Below, in pieces: positions 9,033 to 17,622 of a stretch of 64,000 bases of DNA; within the stretch, counting starts at the first letter, position 1; each line of letters begins with the position of its first letter. Both the position numbers and the translations under genes were made by a program. The notes under the pieces were generated by a model. It did not search any database. It was not told the origin of the DNA and saw only the letters and a program-made list of their open reading frames with translations. This DNA comes from Fibrobacter sp. UWH4 (GTDB lineage Bacteria > Fibrobacterota > Fibrobacteria > Fibrobacterales > Fibrobacteraceae). The stretch lies in contig NZ_FRAY01000008.1 of assembly GCF_900142475.1 (NCBI RefSeq), positions 52,779-116,778 of the forward strand. Direction: 5' to 3'.

Positions 9033-9749
9033 TTATTTTTTCTTAATACGGAAAACGGGTTGACCTTTAGAATTTTTCCCTTCTTCAAAATACTCTGTAG
9101 CGCGAATTAGAGAAGGCCATTTTGCATAACCAAAATTCTTGGGACTTAACGAAATCAAGTGGTTAATCTGTTGAGATATTTTTGATGCTAGCGCCCAACC
9201 ATCATCTTCCGCTTCTTCATTTATCGCTTTACGAATGGCGTTCATAATTTTAGTATGACCGCGCAATTTATTGCGATCCCATTTCTCGATATTGCTAGTC
9301 GCTTCATCCGTTTCCGTAGGCTTCTTGAACTTGTCAATATAAATGAAGGAATTACATGAATCAATGAACGGTTGCGGAGTCTTTTCTTCGCCAAACCCAA
9401 TTACTTGTTTTGATTTGGCCCTGAGCTTCATGGCAAGCGGCGTAAAATCCGAGTCGCTGCTCACAATGGCGAAAATGTCGATGCTTTCTGTGAACAGGAG
9501 TTCCATCACGTCAATAGTCATAGCGAGGTCGGTTGCATTCTTCCCTTTCGTATAGGGAAACTGCTGTATCGGCTGAATCGCGAACGGATGCAAGACCTCT
9601 TCCCAGGGATTGTTCCCCTTCCAGTTGCCGTACGCCCTGCGGATACTCGTCTCCCCGAACTTGGAGAGTTCTTCCATAATGCCGTAAATGGCATCTGCCT
9701 TAGCATTGTCGCAGTCGATAATTAGGGCAATTTTCTTTTCAGTGTCCAT
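9033..9749 (-). CDS. NYN-domain (PIN-like) ribonuclease with C-terminal OST-HTH/LOTUS-type domain
   Basis: A 238-residue protein. Residues 1-140 form a NYN domain with the acidic residues in LIIDCDNA, KNATDLAMTIDVMELL and VSSDSDFTPL, as in LabA/DUF88 proteins. The C-terminal 80 residues (KIMNAIRKAINEE through WPSLIRATEYFE to FRIKKK) look like a LOTUS/OST-HTH RNA-binding module. NYN-LOTUS proteins are predicted metal-dependent RNases; no target can be named. The gene stands alone, convergent with the Rpn remnant and divergent from the unknown AT-rich gene at 9823. Confidence 0.83.
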   Translation of the reverse strand: MDTEKKIALIIDCDNAKADAIYGIMEELSKFGETSIRRAYGNWKGNNPWEEVLHPFAIQPIQQFPYTKGKNATDLAMTIDVMELLFTESIDIFAIVSSDSDFTPLAMKLRAKSKQVIGFGEEKTPQPFIDSCNSFIYIDKFKKPTETDEATSNIEKWDRNKLRGHTKIMNAIRKAINEEAEDDGWALASKISQQINHLISLSPKNFGYAKWPSLIRATEYFEEGKNSKGQPVFRIKKK

Positions 9750-9822
9750 GTTAGGGAATATATAAAAAGTTTTGCGTTAACGAATGAAAAAATAAAGTAT
9801 TTTGTGTAATAGAGGAAAAAAT

Positions 9823-11715
9823 ATGGACAGTAAAAAGAAATTCTACATAGCATTAAAGGCTATGCTAAAAAACAATGATGCTTTAGAAGACGAAAAAATA
9901 CCCATAGAAGACCATCCTCATACAACATTCATAAGGTACCTTATCAATAGAACTAGATGCCTGTATGATTCAAAAAAATTGAAGCCAATCCATTTCTTAA
10001 GGATTCCGTTTGAAATAGCCAACGGACATGGGGAAGGTATTGACGAGAAAACTCAAAAGAAGTATAAAGAGTATTTAGATGAACTATTGAAACACTATAA
10101 AACTAACAAAAAATGGAACATCGCTGCACATATTGAATCCTTGCGTCAGCTAAAGGAAACGTCTAGAGTTTTCAATTTCAAAAAAGAGCGTACCCAAAAA
10201 GAGTGGGGAGGATGGTATCCTAACGAATGGCGAAAAAAACATCCTGATAGTTGGGAGTCAAATATAGACGATTATCAAAACATAGCGAAGGAATTTCGAT
10301 TTGCCCACTCGCTCGCTCTATTTGCCAATTCGTGCAAAGATCAACAAAAATCTGCAAAGGATAAATACCCGTTATATTATTTGGGTATAATACAGGCAAA
10401 GGATATCTATTGTAATGAACCACGTAAGAATACGGAACTAGACACTTTACGGAAAACACTCGAAACTCCGTATTCCGAAAAAATACCATTTGAATTCTTT
10501 GAAAAAAATCTAGAGTTATTTTCGCCCTATTACCTTACACCCCCAGAAATGGATACTTTTTTTAAATGGGCAATCTGTCATTGTGTTCATAACAACAAAA
10601 ATCCGCATCTTCCCTTCTTGAAGGAACTATGGACCTTAGGAAAATTGTTTAAAGTACACTGTTTTCACTTTGATTTCCTAGATACCGCAGGAAGCAAAAT
10701 AAATGACCATTTGTACGTAAAAATAAAACAATTGAAAGAATACCTTATCAATGGAGCACTCATTTTTCCTCCAAACGATTATAGTATAGAGAATGACTTT
10801 TCCAAAATGATACGCTTTCTGGGAAGAGAATTTCCCATTGATTCCATTATTGCACTCACACAAAACCTGTTCAGCTTTGACAAAGAGTATCGTGATGCAC
10901 AAAAAGTGGTAAATACCGGCCTGTTAGAAAAAAACAAAGCGTTAATTGACGAAAAAAAGACATCTCTATCCATATTAGATTGGTTGGATTATCCATTAAC
11001 AAAAAATACAGATGAGCAGCATCGTTCAATTAATTTCATTTTAAAGGCTATTTGCATCTATAATACCAATCCTAAATTATATAATACGAAAATGCTTGAA
11101 ATGGGGCCAGCATTGCTAAAGCAAATACATTCCATAAAACAAGCTATTGCAAAAGATGAGCCTGTCGCATTCTCCACCATCAATAACGAAAGTATTGATG
11201 AATCAATTATCCCTGAGCTATGTGTAATCTTGGGAGTGATTGAACGTTTGCTATATCCTTGTAAAATAGTTTCAAGTTACGATAACACCAAAAAGGAACG
11301 AATACTCTTTATTCTTAAATACATCGCTAATCCAAATAATCGGCAGGTGATTGCATCTAGATTTTCCTCCATCTTGGGAGACATTATAAAGCATCCCAAA
11401 ATCACACGACTTGTAACATCACAAGATATCATAAATAATACAAGATGTTTAGAATCTGTCGCAGAATTTAGCAATAAATTTTGCCCCATCGTTTTCAGCG
11501 AAACGATGCGTCTTATATCGGAAAATAACTACAATTTAGAACTTATGAGTTCTAAAGAACTAGACGCCCTCCAAAGCGTAACATACGAAGAATATAAGAA
11601 GCAAGTGGAACAATGTGAAAAAGACTTAAATGTCTCTAAAGAAATTTATAGCATACATGGATATCTCCTTCAGCAAGCAGGAATAATCCCTCCCTGCGCA
11701 AACGATAATTCCTAA
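9823..11715 (+). CDS. Large unknown protein, member of a two-copy family in this window (copy 1)
   Basis: Start at ATG 9823 (AGAGGA eight bases upstream) rather than the TTG at 9802. About 630 residues, Lys/Asn/Ile-rich and clearly more AT-rich than its neighbours. I recognise no known domain. It is homologous to the protein at 42060-43565. Shared blocks in the same order: F-[IL]-[RK]-Y-x-x-NR; W-[YF]-P; Y-x-NI-x-[KE]-F; E-F-F-[ED]-K-x-L-x-x-FSP-x-YLT-x-x-EM; and LG-[KR]-x-[FY]-x-VH. It is mostly predicted helical. A 48-residue peptide gene follows, as at the second locus. The base composition suggests acquisition by transfer. Confidence 0.7.
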   Translation: MDSKKKFYIALKAMLKNNDALEDEKIPIEDHPHTTFIRYLINRTRCLYDSKKLKPIHFLRIPFEIANGHGEGIDEKTQKKYKEYLDELLKHYKTNKKWNIAAHIESLRQLKETSRVFNFKKERTQKEWGGWYPNEWRKKHPDSWESNIDDYQNIAKEFRFAHSLALFANSCKDQQKSAKDKYPLYYLGIIQAKDIYCNEPRKNTELDTLRKTLETPYSEKIPFEFFEKNLELFSPYYLTPPEMDTFFKWAICHCVHNNKNPHLPFLKELWTLGKLFKVHCFHFDFLDTAGSKINDHLYVKIKQLKEYLINGALIFPPNDYSIENDFSKMIRFLGREFPIDSIIALTQNLFSFDKEYRDAQKVVNTGLLEKNKALIDEKKTSLSILDWLDYPLTKNTDEQHRSINFILKAICIYNTNPKLYNTKMLEMGPALLKQIHSIKQAIAKDEPVAFSTINNESIDESIIPELCVILGVIERLLYPCKIVSSYDNTKKERILFILKYIANPNNRQVIASRFSSILGDIIKHPKITRLVTSQDIINNTRCLESVAEFSNKFCPIVFSETMRLISENNYNLELMSSKELDALQSVTYEEYKKQVEQCEKDLNVSKEIYSIHGYLLQQAGIIPPCANDNS

Positions 11716-11805
11716 AAAATTACCTCGACTTTTTTTTCGCCCAAAAAAGTTCTTCCACTATCAAAGCCATGGGTCTACCCAATGGCTCATGGGAAGACTA
11801 CATTT

Positions 11806-11835
11806 AAAGCGTATCTCAAATGGGATACGCTTTTT
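11806..11835 (+). terminator. Terminator-like hairpin directly upstream of the 48-aa gene
   Basis: A 10-bp stem AAAGCGTATC/GATACGCTTT with an 8-base loop is followed by a T run. Only 23 bases separate it from the next ATG. It could end transcription of the large unknown gene, or act as an attenuator in the leader of the small gene. The equivalent hairpin at the second locus lies at 41881-41904. Confidence 0.6.
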
Positions 11836-11858
11836 CACTTTCAATATAGGAGGCCTTT

Positions 11859-12005
11859 ATGGCAAATAAAACTCAATCCCAGGTAAATCTGAACCATCAT
11901 GCAAATCAGATGAACCCGAACAACTATCAGTATCAAGCCCGCATGGACAACCATGCTAACCAGCTGAATCCCAACAATAAACTTTATCAGGGAGGGAAAA
12001 AATAA
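11859..12005 (+). CDS. 48-residue Asn/Gln-rich peptide, D-N-x(4)-Q-L-N-P family (copy 1)
   Basis: ATG at 11859 with an excellent AGGAGG seven bases upstream. The peptide contains two half-repeats, HANQMNPNN and DNHANQLNPNN, and ends YQGGKK. It is homologous to the 47-residue peptide at 41722-41865: both have HANQ, QYQA, D-N-x(4)-QLNP and the identical tail YQGGKK. It has no signal peptide or membrane segment and is highly polar. Function unknown. The order large unknown gene, hairpin, this peptide is conserved at both loci, so the two are likely to act in the same process. Confidence 0.75.
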   Translation: MANKTQSQVNLNHHANQMNPNNYQYQARMDNHANQLNPNNKLYQGGKK

Positions 12006-12024
12006 TTCATTGATTCTGCTGGGT

Positions 12025-12048
12025 GAAAGAAAGGTGCCTCTTTCTTTT
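12025..12048 (+). terminator. Possible terminator after the 48-aa gene
   Basis: Stem GAAAGA/TCTTTC with a short loop followed by TTTT, 20 bases after the stop codon. A weak stem, so a tentative call. Confidence 0.4.
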
Positions 12049-12193
12049 GCCTAGCGAATTATTATCAGTTATATATTGCCCATTCAAATGTAGCATTTTC
12101 TCCCCAAAAACAACCCCTTCCTATTGACAAAATTAACAATAGGAAATTGAGTCCATTTTAGCAGAATGGGCGGTGTATTACCTTATCCCTAAA

Positions 12194-12568
12194 TCACTTT
12201 TTGCAGTTAATATCGTTATTGAAATTGTCGCGCATTTCTCGAATTAGGCGTCGTTCCTTGACCGATAGCAATTCCTTAAAAGGATTCTCAGGCAAATTAT
12301 GGAGAACTATTTTTTCATTTTCCTTTTCAAGAAACTCATAGAAATCCAGGAGCATTTCGTAAGCCCTACCTTTATTATGGGGCAGACCATCCTTACGACT
12401 TTTGGCGGCTTCGGCGAAATACTGCTTGAAAGTATTTTCAACGGATTCTTTTGCTCCCAACGGTTGTCTTCGCTTCTTCCGATAGTCACAATAATCCTGA
12501 ATTTTCTGATTCCGTTTCCGCGAACCAATAAGTTCATTAATTTTATCGGCGAGTTCAGACAACGTCAT
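12194..12568 (-). CDS. Conserved small hypothetical protein
   Basis: Start taken at ATG 12568 (GGAG upstream), which lies 11 bp after the stop of the preceding coiled-coil gene; the longer frame would overlap that gene. About 124 residues, strongly charged, with an N-terminal helix (LSELADKINELIGSRKRNQK) and a Lys/Arg-rich middle. No domain recognised. It is probably co-transcribed with the 12580-13125 gene. Confidence 0.5.
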   Translation of the reverse strand: MTLSELADKINELIGSRKRNQKIQDYCDYRKKRRQPLGAKESVENTFKQYFAEAAKSRKDGLPHNKGRAYEMLLDFYEFLEKENEKIVLHNLPENPFKELLSVKERRLIREMRDNFNNDINCKK

Positions 12569-12579
12569 AAAGGCTCCGC

Positions 12580-13125
12580 TTACTGCTTGCATTTGAACTG
12601 AGAAACACTTTCCCACTCGGTAAGTTTCTTCTCTGTAGGGTATTGTTCCTGAAGTTTTCGCACAGCTTTTACGCAACAATCCTTGTAACTTGAATAGCTG
12701 TAGCTACTGTAAGAATTATAGTAACCGTTGGAACTACCATAAAGGCATTCGTACAGCAATGCGAATTCCTTTTCCATGGTGTAGCGTCCACCGAACTTCT
12801 TCTCGTACTTTTCAATTTCACGGTCTTTCTGTTTTACGACATCATTCAAGAGTTCTATTGATTTTTCGTTTTCTTGGATTTCCGCTCTTTGCGCTTTATA
12901 TGCAACAACATACTCCTTTAACAAAGAGTCTTTTTCATAGATGACATTTTTCAAGGAATCCCAATACTCGCCATGAACATCAGCACGATCCCTGAGAACC
13001 TGTATTTCCTCATCCATGTGCTTGAGAAATCTAGCTGATTCATCATTCTCGCGTTCATAGGACAAAACGCCACCACCAATAATTCCTGCTAGGGCACAAA
13101 TAGCCCCTGTTTTTACTTGACCCAT
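12580..13125 (-). CDS. Membrane-anchored coiled-coil protein of unknown function
   Basis: Start at ATG 13125 (GAGG seven bases upstream). About 181 residues. A single N-terminal hydrophobic segment (TGAICALAGIIGGGVLSY) is followed by a long heptad-like helix (residues 25-105, rich in E, K, L and R). A Tyr/Ser-rich stretch (GYYNSYSSYSYSSY) and a Cys pair (KDCC) come next. The topology suggests a short membrane anchor with a rod-like soluble part. No family recognised. Confidence 0.5.
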   Translation of the reverse strand: MGQVKTGAICALAGIIGGGVLSYERENDESARFLKHMDEEIQVLRDRADVHGEYWDSLKNVIYEKDSLLKEYVVAYKAQRAEIQENEKSIELLNDVVKQKDREIEKYEKKFGGRYTMEKEFALLYECLYGSSNGYYNSYSSYSYSSYKDCCVKAVRKLQEQYPTEKKLTEWESVSQFKCKQ

Positions 13126-13228
13126 AGAAGACCTCATTTCTAACCAAAAATAACTGATAAAAAAGCGATTTTAAAGGCAACATTAACGAGAAACATCATA
13201 AAACAATCATCAAAAAGGACTGAAACCT

Positions 13229-13471
13229 ATGTCAAACCTATCAAATGACTCCAAAATCAACGAAATGTGCAATGCGATGCTAAAAAGCGGCCGATGGGCC
13301 TTGGCTCGGCACGCAAAACACCCCATTCTGCGACACATTGCCGATGGGGCGACCAAGTTCTTCATTGTCCCGTGCACGCCGAGTGACCCGCGCGCTTTTG
13401 CGAACTTCCGACGCGATTACAACCGCTATATCCGCACCTATCTCATCCAAACCGGCGTCATCATCGCCTAA
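13229..13471 (+). CDS. Small hypothetical protein
   Basis: An 80-residue protein, with AAGGAC upstream of the ATG. It contains NAMLKSGRWALARHAKHPI and a basic segment FRRDYNRYIRTYL. The motif RHIADGATKFFIVPCTPSDPR recalls the fold pattern of small HicA-like double-stranded-RNA-binding proteins, but the catalytic His context is not convincing. I do not assign a function. The next gene starts 29 bp downstream, so the two may form an operon. Confidence 0.45.
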   Translation: MSNLSNDSKINEMCNAMLKSGRWALARHAKHPILRHIADGATKFFIVPCTPSDPRAFANFRRDYNRYIRTYLIQTGVIIA

Positions 13472-13500
13472 ACCTCAACCTTAAAAAAGGAGATTTCACC

Positions 13501-14127
13501 ATGTCATATAGAGACGATTTTCTACAGGCTTTTCAGAATAGAGCCAAATTTGTGCCAGCTGATCAGGCTAGGGTATGCTATCAAGACTTGGCTGGGTTCG
13601 GATTAGAGCAGGCTCATCAAAATAGCCGTGATTTTCATGAGTTTACGCACCATTTTTTAAAAAGTTGGTTGTTTTATCGGGGAGAGCCAGAAAGCGCATG
13701 CCATAATGTATCTAGCAGCGCCTTGATAGCAGCCATATCGCAAGCGAATTTCGTGGAAGAGGAAGTTAGTCTGACTATTGGAGATGTGGCGTTTATGGGG
13801 GAGTGGATGTACAAAGTCAACTCGGAAAGCCTTCAGAACATTATAAAAGAAGGACGTGTGTACGGGAAAACCCTAGATTGTCATGTTTGGCTCACCTATC
13901 GTTCCAATCATGTATTTGATCTAAGTGTTCTATACAATCTTAATAAAAGGCGATGGTATAGCCTTAAGGCGGAAGAAGACCCTGTTATTTACTGGAATGA
14001 TCAAAGCGAGGTGACTAAGTGGGAATTGGAATACAAGCCTCTTCTTGTGGATAATGATTTCTTTTTCCGTGTTGATGGCATGGGACCAGAAGACCCATTG
14101 GGAAAAATCTGGTTGAATAGACCGTGA
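13501..14127 (+). CDS. Hypothetical protein
   Basis: A 208-residue protein with a good ribosome binding site (AAGGAG) and AT-rich codon use. It is soluble, with no signal peptide or membrane segment. I see no known domain: HEFTHHFLKSWLFY and a Trp/Tyr-rich C-terminal half (WYSLKAEEDPVIYWND) stand out. It lies 29 bp after the 80-aa gene and 20 bp before the radical SAM gene on the same strand. Its composition marks it as part of the accessory stretch that starts at about 9 kb. Confidence 0.5.
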   Translation: MSYRDDFLQAFQNRAKFVPADQARVCYQDLAGFGLEQAHQNSRDFHEFTHHFLKSWLFYRGEPESACHNVSSSALIAAISQANFVEEEVSLTIGDVAFMGEWMYKVNSESLQNIIKEGRVYGKTLDCHVWLTYRSNHVFDLSVLYNLNKRRWYSLKAEEDPVIYWNDQSEVTKWELEYKPLLVDNDFFFRVDGMGPEDPLGKIWLNRP

Positions 14128-14147
14128 TAGTAAAAACGGAGGCACCC

Positions 14148-15404
14148 ATGACTTCCCCCTTCCTTCACGTTCCGCTTCACGTGTTGCTCGTGGGCAGCAA
14201 TTTCTGCCGCCCAAATGAGCCGCGCGACGCCTATGGCGCAAGTTGCCTTGTCTCTGCATTCCGGAACAGCCCGACCAATGCGGGTGATACGCTTGACGTG
14301 TTCACCAGTGACCTGAATCGCTTTCAAAAGATGAACGGCGATTTCAATATCGACTGGAATCTTGTAGCAAGCGAGGTTGTTACCAGGGCGCTCATTGGCG
14401 GGTACAACATAGTCGCGTTCAGCGTTTTCGCCTGGTGCGAAAAGATGGTCGCGCTCGCCGGCGCAGAACTTCGCCGACGTGCTCCGGGCATCTTCATCAT
14501 GCTGGGCGGAGCCTCTATTTTCGGGAGCGAGGCAGAACTCCGCAGACGCTTTCCGTTCGCGGATATGTTCACGCTCAGTTATGGCGAAAAGATATTCGCG
14601 AACTTGCGCCGCTATATCAACCAGGGCGTTGCCCGCGTGATGGATTTGCCCAGGTTCGGGGATCTTGAATCCCCCTACCTTTCGGGCGCCATATCTCTTG
14701 ACGGTGGCGTCAATACTGTGCGTGCAGAAACCCGCCGCGGTTGCTCTTTCCGCTGTTCGTTCTGCAAGCATCGCGATACGCTTTCGGGCAAGGTGTACCG
14801 CATCGACAATTACGAGCGTCATCTTGACGAACTCAAGTTGTTCAAGGAACGCGGCGTGAAAAAGTTGAATGTTCTGGACCCGCTCTTCAACGATTATGAA
14901 GGGCACGGGGAACAGTACCTAAAGCTGATCCGCAAGGTTGGTTTCACTGGAAAGGTTACGCTGCAGATTCGCCCGGAACTGTTGACGGAGCGCTTTATGG
15001 AAGAGGCTTCGCTGAACTCGAACGTGAGTTTCGAAATAGGCGTGCAGAGCCTTGATCCGACGGTGCTCAAGACTATTCAGCGTGGTGGCCACAAGACCGA
15101 AGCGCAACTTCGCGAGAAACTGGACCGTTGCAGGAAACTTGGTATAGCGACGATGGTCACCCTGATTTACGGGCTTCCGCGGCAGACCTACGATTCCTTC
15201 GCCCGCGATATCGGTATAGTCAAGAGCTACGGTGTCGGGAAGGTGGGGGCGTTTCCCTTGCAGGTTTACGAAGGGACGAAACTTGCCGACGACATTGGGC
15301 TGTATGGCCTCACCTTGAAAGAGGATGCGTTCGGAATCCCCGAAGTGGTCGACAATCCCACCCACGATTTCGAGAAGATGCAGAAGCTCGCGGAAACCAT
15401 CTAG
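14148..15404 (+). CDS. B12-binding-type radical SAM protein
   Basis: Start at ATG 14148 (GGAGG upstream). About 418 residues. The N-terminal 150 residues look like a cobalamin-binding-type domain (LLVGSNFCRPNEPRDAYGAS, VAFSVFAWC, MLGGASIFGSE). The radical SAM core follows with RRGCSFRCSFCKHRD, the CxxxCxxC [4Fe-4S] cluster motif, then FEIGVQSLDPTVLKTIQRG and YGLPRQTYDSF, typical of the Elp3/MiaB/HemW core. The substrate is unknown. The tail ends soon after the core; DUF4080-type relatives have a further C-terminal domain, so a truncation is possible. Confidence 0.83.
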   Translation: MTSPFLHVPLHVLLVGSNFCRPNEPRDAYGASCLVSAFRNSPTNAGDTLDVFTSDLNRFQKMNGDFNIDWNLVASEVVTRALIGGYNIVAFSVFAWCEKMVALAGAELRRRAPGIFIMLGGASIFGSEAELRRRFPFADMFTLSYGEKIFANLRRYINQGVARVMDLPRFGDLESPYLSGAISLDGGVNTVRAETRRGCSFRCSFCKHRDTLSGKVYRIDNYERHLDELKLFKERGVKKLNVLDPLFNDYEGHGEQYLKLIRKVGFTGKVTLQIRPELLTERFMEEASLNSNVSFEIGVQSLDPTVLKTIQRGGHKTEAQLREKLDRCRKLGIATMVTLIYGLPRQTYDSFARDIGIVKSYGVGKVGAFPLQVYEGTKLADDIGLYGLTLKEDAFGIPEVVDNPTHDFEKMQKLAETI

Positions 15405-15435
15405 AAAGATATTTTCCTAACGACCAAGTAAACCC

Positions 15436-15470
15436 ACTCCCCGGCCTTGCGCTCGGGGAGTTCTTACTTT
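15436..15470 (+). terminator. Rho-independent terminator
   Basis: Stem ACTCCCC/GGGGAGT followed by TTCTTACTTT, 30 bases after the radical SAM stop. Confidence 0.7.
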
Positions 15471-15543
15471 ATTACATTTTTACTCGGACGAATGTCTAAA
15501 TTTGCCTAATGTCCCTGAAAAAGATGTATATTCCCTAAAAGCA

Positions 15544-16263
15544 ATGCAGTACGGAAAAATTGTAAAGGCAACATTCGTTTCTCGGCCAAACCGCTTTATA
15601 GCCCACGTGAACATTGAGGGGCAAAAGACCGTGGTTCATGTGAAAAATACAGGCCGTTGTCGGGAACTTTTGTTACCCGGTGCGGTTGTTTACCTTGAAC
15701 AGTCCACGAATCCTGCCCGCAAGACTCCTTACGACCTGATTGCGGTGGAGAAGGTTACGCCTAGAGGCACGGTTCTCGTAAACATGGACAGCCAGGCCCC
15801 CAACAAGGTGGCGGCAGAATGGATTAGAGCAAACAAGCGGCGTTTCCCAAAATTGCAGCTGGTTCGCCCTGAATACACCTTCGGGAACTCTCGGTTCGAT
15901 TTCTACATCGAATTCGCGGGCCGCAAGATGTTTTTAGAAGTGAAGGGCGTCACCCTGGAGCACGATGGTTTCGCCACCTTTCCTGACGCCCCTACAGAAA
16001 GAGGAATTAAGCACCTGACGGAATTAACCCGCATAAAATCGGAACGTGTGACCGCCGAAGACGGCACTTCCTACGAATGCGGCGTCCTGTTTCTCATTCA
16101 AATGAAGGGATGCAAGCGTTTTGGCCCCGACGACAATATCCATCCTGAATTCGGCAAGGCGCTTCGAAACGCCCGGAAGGCGGGTGTGGAAATTTTTGTG
16201 ATTGACTGCAAGGTTGCACCGGACAGTCTCGTAGCCGACAAGCCTGTTACACTGATTTTGTGA
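15544..16263 (+). CDS. sfsA: SfsA family DNA/RNA-binding nuclease
   Basis: Start placed at ATG 15544, which gives 239 residues, the usual SfsA length; an upstream TTG at 15502 would add 14 residues. Family features are clear: FVSRPNRFIAHV, HVKNTGRCRELLLPG, VNMDSQAPNKVAAEW, the PD-(D/E)xK-like region RFDFYIEFAGRKMFLEVKGV, and FPDAPTERGIKHL. SfsA was first described as a sugar-fermentation stimulator and is now treated as a sugar-metabolism-linked or RNA/DNA nuclease protein. No clear ribosome binding site is seen before either start. Confidence 0.92.
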   Translation: MQYGKIVKATFVSRPNRFIAHVNIEGQKTVVHVKNTGRCRELLLPGAVVYLEQSTNPARKTPYDLIAVEKVTPRGTVLVNMDSQAPNKVAAEWIRANKRRFPKLQLVRPEYTFGNSRFDFYIEFAGRKMFLEVKGVTLEHDGFATFPDAPTERGIKHLTELTRIKSERVTAEDGTSYECGVLFLIQMKGCKRFGPDDNIHPEFGKALRNARKAGVEIFVIDCKVAPDSLVADKPVTLIL

Positions 16264-16316
16264 AGTCTATCTAAAACCCAAATTTAGGATTTTACTTTCA
16301 AAAATATACTTTAAAG

Positions 16317-16330
16317 ACCTAATTTAGGGT
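16317..16330. promoter_or_regulatory. HipB-operator-like palindrome downstream of hipA
   Basis: ACCTAATTTAGGGT differs by one base from the palindrome ACCCAATTTAGGGT at the other end of the hipBA module. It lies 3 bp beyond the hipA stop codon. It may be a third HipB site, permitting looping across the module, or a repeat from insertion of the module. Confidence 0.5.
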
Positions 16331-16332
16331 CT

Positions 16333-17622
16333 TTAAAATTTAATTAAATTTTTCGCAACTTCCTGAACGAGTTTCTTGGGGACGTCGTTTGACTTGGAGC
16401 GTTTCTTGAAGTCTGCGAGGGCGTCTTGCACCTGCTCGAGGATTCGCTTGTAGCGCCCCTGTACGAGGCCCGCGCTTTTTGCCACTGCCTTGAAGTCGTC
16501 GAAGGTGAATTTTTCGCGTTTGCCGTTGAAGGTCATCTGGTGCGTTCCGGTCCAGCGACCGGCGGGGTTGTAGGCGTAGGTGACATCGAAGGCGGGGGCG
16601 AGCGACCAGTTGCCACGCTTGTTCATCAAGAAGCCGATGTTTTTCGTATGGTCGTCTTGATTCCTCGCACATATGTTGAATACGGCCCTGCGGTACATCT
16701 GTTCGATGTCGGCGGTGGAAAGCCCGATTTGCCTTGCGATGGCGAAGGCCTGTTCGTAACTGTACGCCCCTGCAATGTTGAAGTCGTAGTGCGCGATGGC
16801 CGTAAGCGACTGGTAGTGCAGTTTGCCGCCGTTTTCGGTGCGGTCGAAGCGGCGCGTCATGAAATGCCTATGGTCGCCGTCTTCCAGCAGGCGGCATTCC
16901 ATCATCTGGATTCCCGCTTCTTTTGCGATTTGGCTGTAGGTGTATTCAAGCGCCCCGAAACCTGCCGGGTCGGCGTTTTCCTTGTCGCGGTTGTTCTCGA
17001 TGTCGTCGAATTTTAGAAGCCAGTAGCCGTATCCTTCGGGGGCGCGGACTTGCCCCGAGAGCACGGTTCCTGTAGAATCGTCATAAGCGATGAGAACCTT
17101 TGCGCGGGCGCCTCCGGCAGATGTCCCGACACGGACAATCTGTTCGAACGCGTCTTTCTCGCGGAGCCTGACCTTTACTTTTTTGCGTTGGTCCAAGATG
17201 TTTGCCGCAAGGGTGCGAAGTCTTTCAATTTCGAGGGGTTCGCTCTTGACGGGGTCGGGACCCATGACGGGGTAGAACTCGAGTGCACCCATGCCGCGCG
17301 AGCCGGTGTAGCAGAGCCGTTCGAGTGCGGTAAAGCTCTTAGGGTCCCTGCCGTTCTGGACAAGCCACTGGTCGATAATCTTGTTGCCGAACTTGTCGGG
17401 AACGGAATCGGCGAATAGTCCCGGCAGCCTGCGGAAAGTGGCGGGAGAAAGGTCCGGAAAGCGGTAGATGGTGCCACCGCGTACGGGCATGGTGGCCGGC
17501 GCCGGTTCTATGCCGCTGCGTGTGAAGTCCGGAGCATATTCGAAAGAGGCGAATTCGTCTCCCTCTTTTTGGTAGAGCGCCCCGACGGTCGTTCCCCAGA
17601 GCTTAACCTCGACGGAGGTCAT
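16333..17622 (-). CDS. hipA: HipA-family serine/threonine kinase toxin
   Basis: Start at ATG 17622 (GGAGAGGAC upstream), overlapping the hipB stop by 4 bp. About 429 residues. The N-terminal subdomain contains LPGLFADSVPDKFGN and YTGSRGMGALEFYP. The conserved phosphate-binding loop is TSAGGARAK. The kinase motifs are NQDDHTKNIGF (catalytic Asp) and LAPAFDVTYAY (metal-binding Asp), all intact. Full-length HipA proteins phosphorylate aminoacyl-tRNA synthetases or other targets and arrest growth; the target here is unknown. It forms a type II module with hipB. Confidence 0.92.
   Translation of the reverse strand: MTSVEVKLWGTTVGALYQKEGDEFASFEYAPDFTRSGIEPAPATMPVRGGTIYRFPDLSPATFRRLPGLFADSVPDKFGNKIIDQWLVQNGRDPKSFTALERLCYTGSRGMGALEFYPVMGPDPVKSEPLEIERLRTLAANILDQRKKVKVRLREKDAFEQIVRVGTSAGGARAKVLIAYDDSTGTVLSGQVRAPEGYGYWLLKFDDIENNRDKENADPAGFGALEYTYSQIAKEAGIQMMECRLLEDGDHRHFMTRRFDRTENGGKLHYQSLTAIAHYDFNIAGAYSYEQAFAIARQIGLSTADIEQMYRRAVFNICARNQDDHTKNIGFLMNKRGNWSLAPAFDVTYAYNPAGRWTGTHQMTFNGKREKFTFDDFKAVAKSAGLVQGRYKRILEQVQDALADFKKRSKSNDVPKKLVQEVAKNLIKF

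Noticed and set aside
13229..13471. HicA toxin
   Set aside because: Only a weak resemblance; the conserved His and a HicB partner are not evident.
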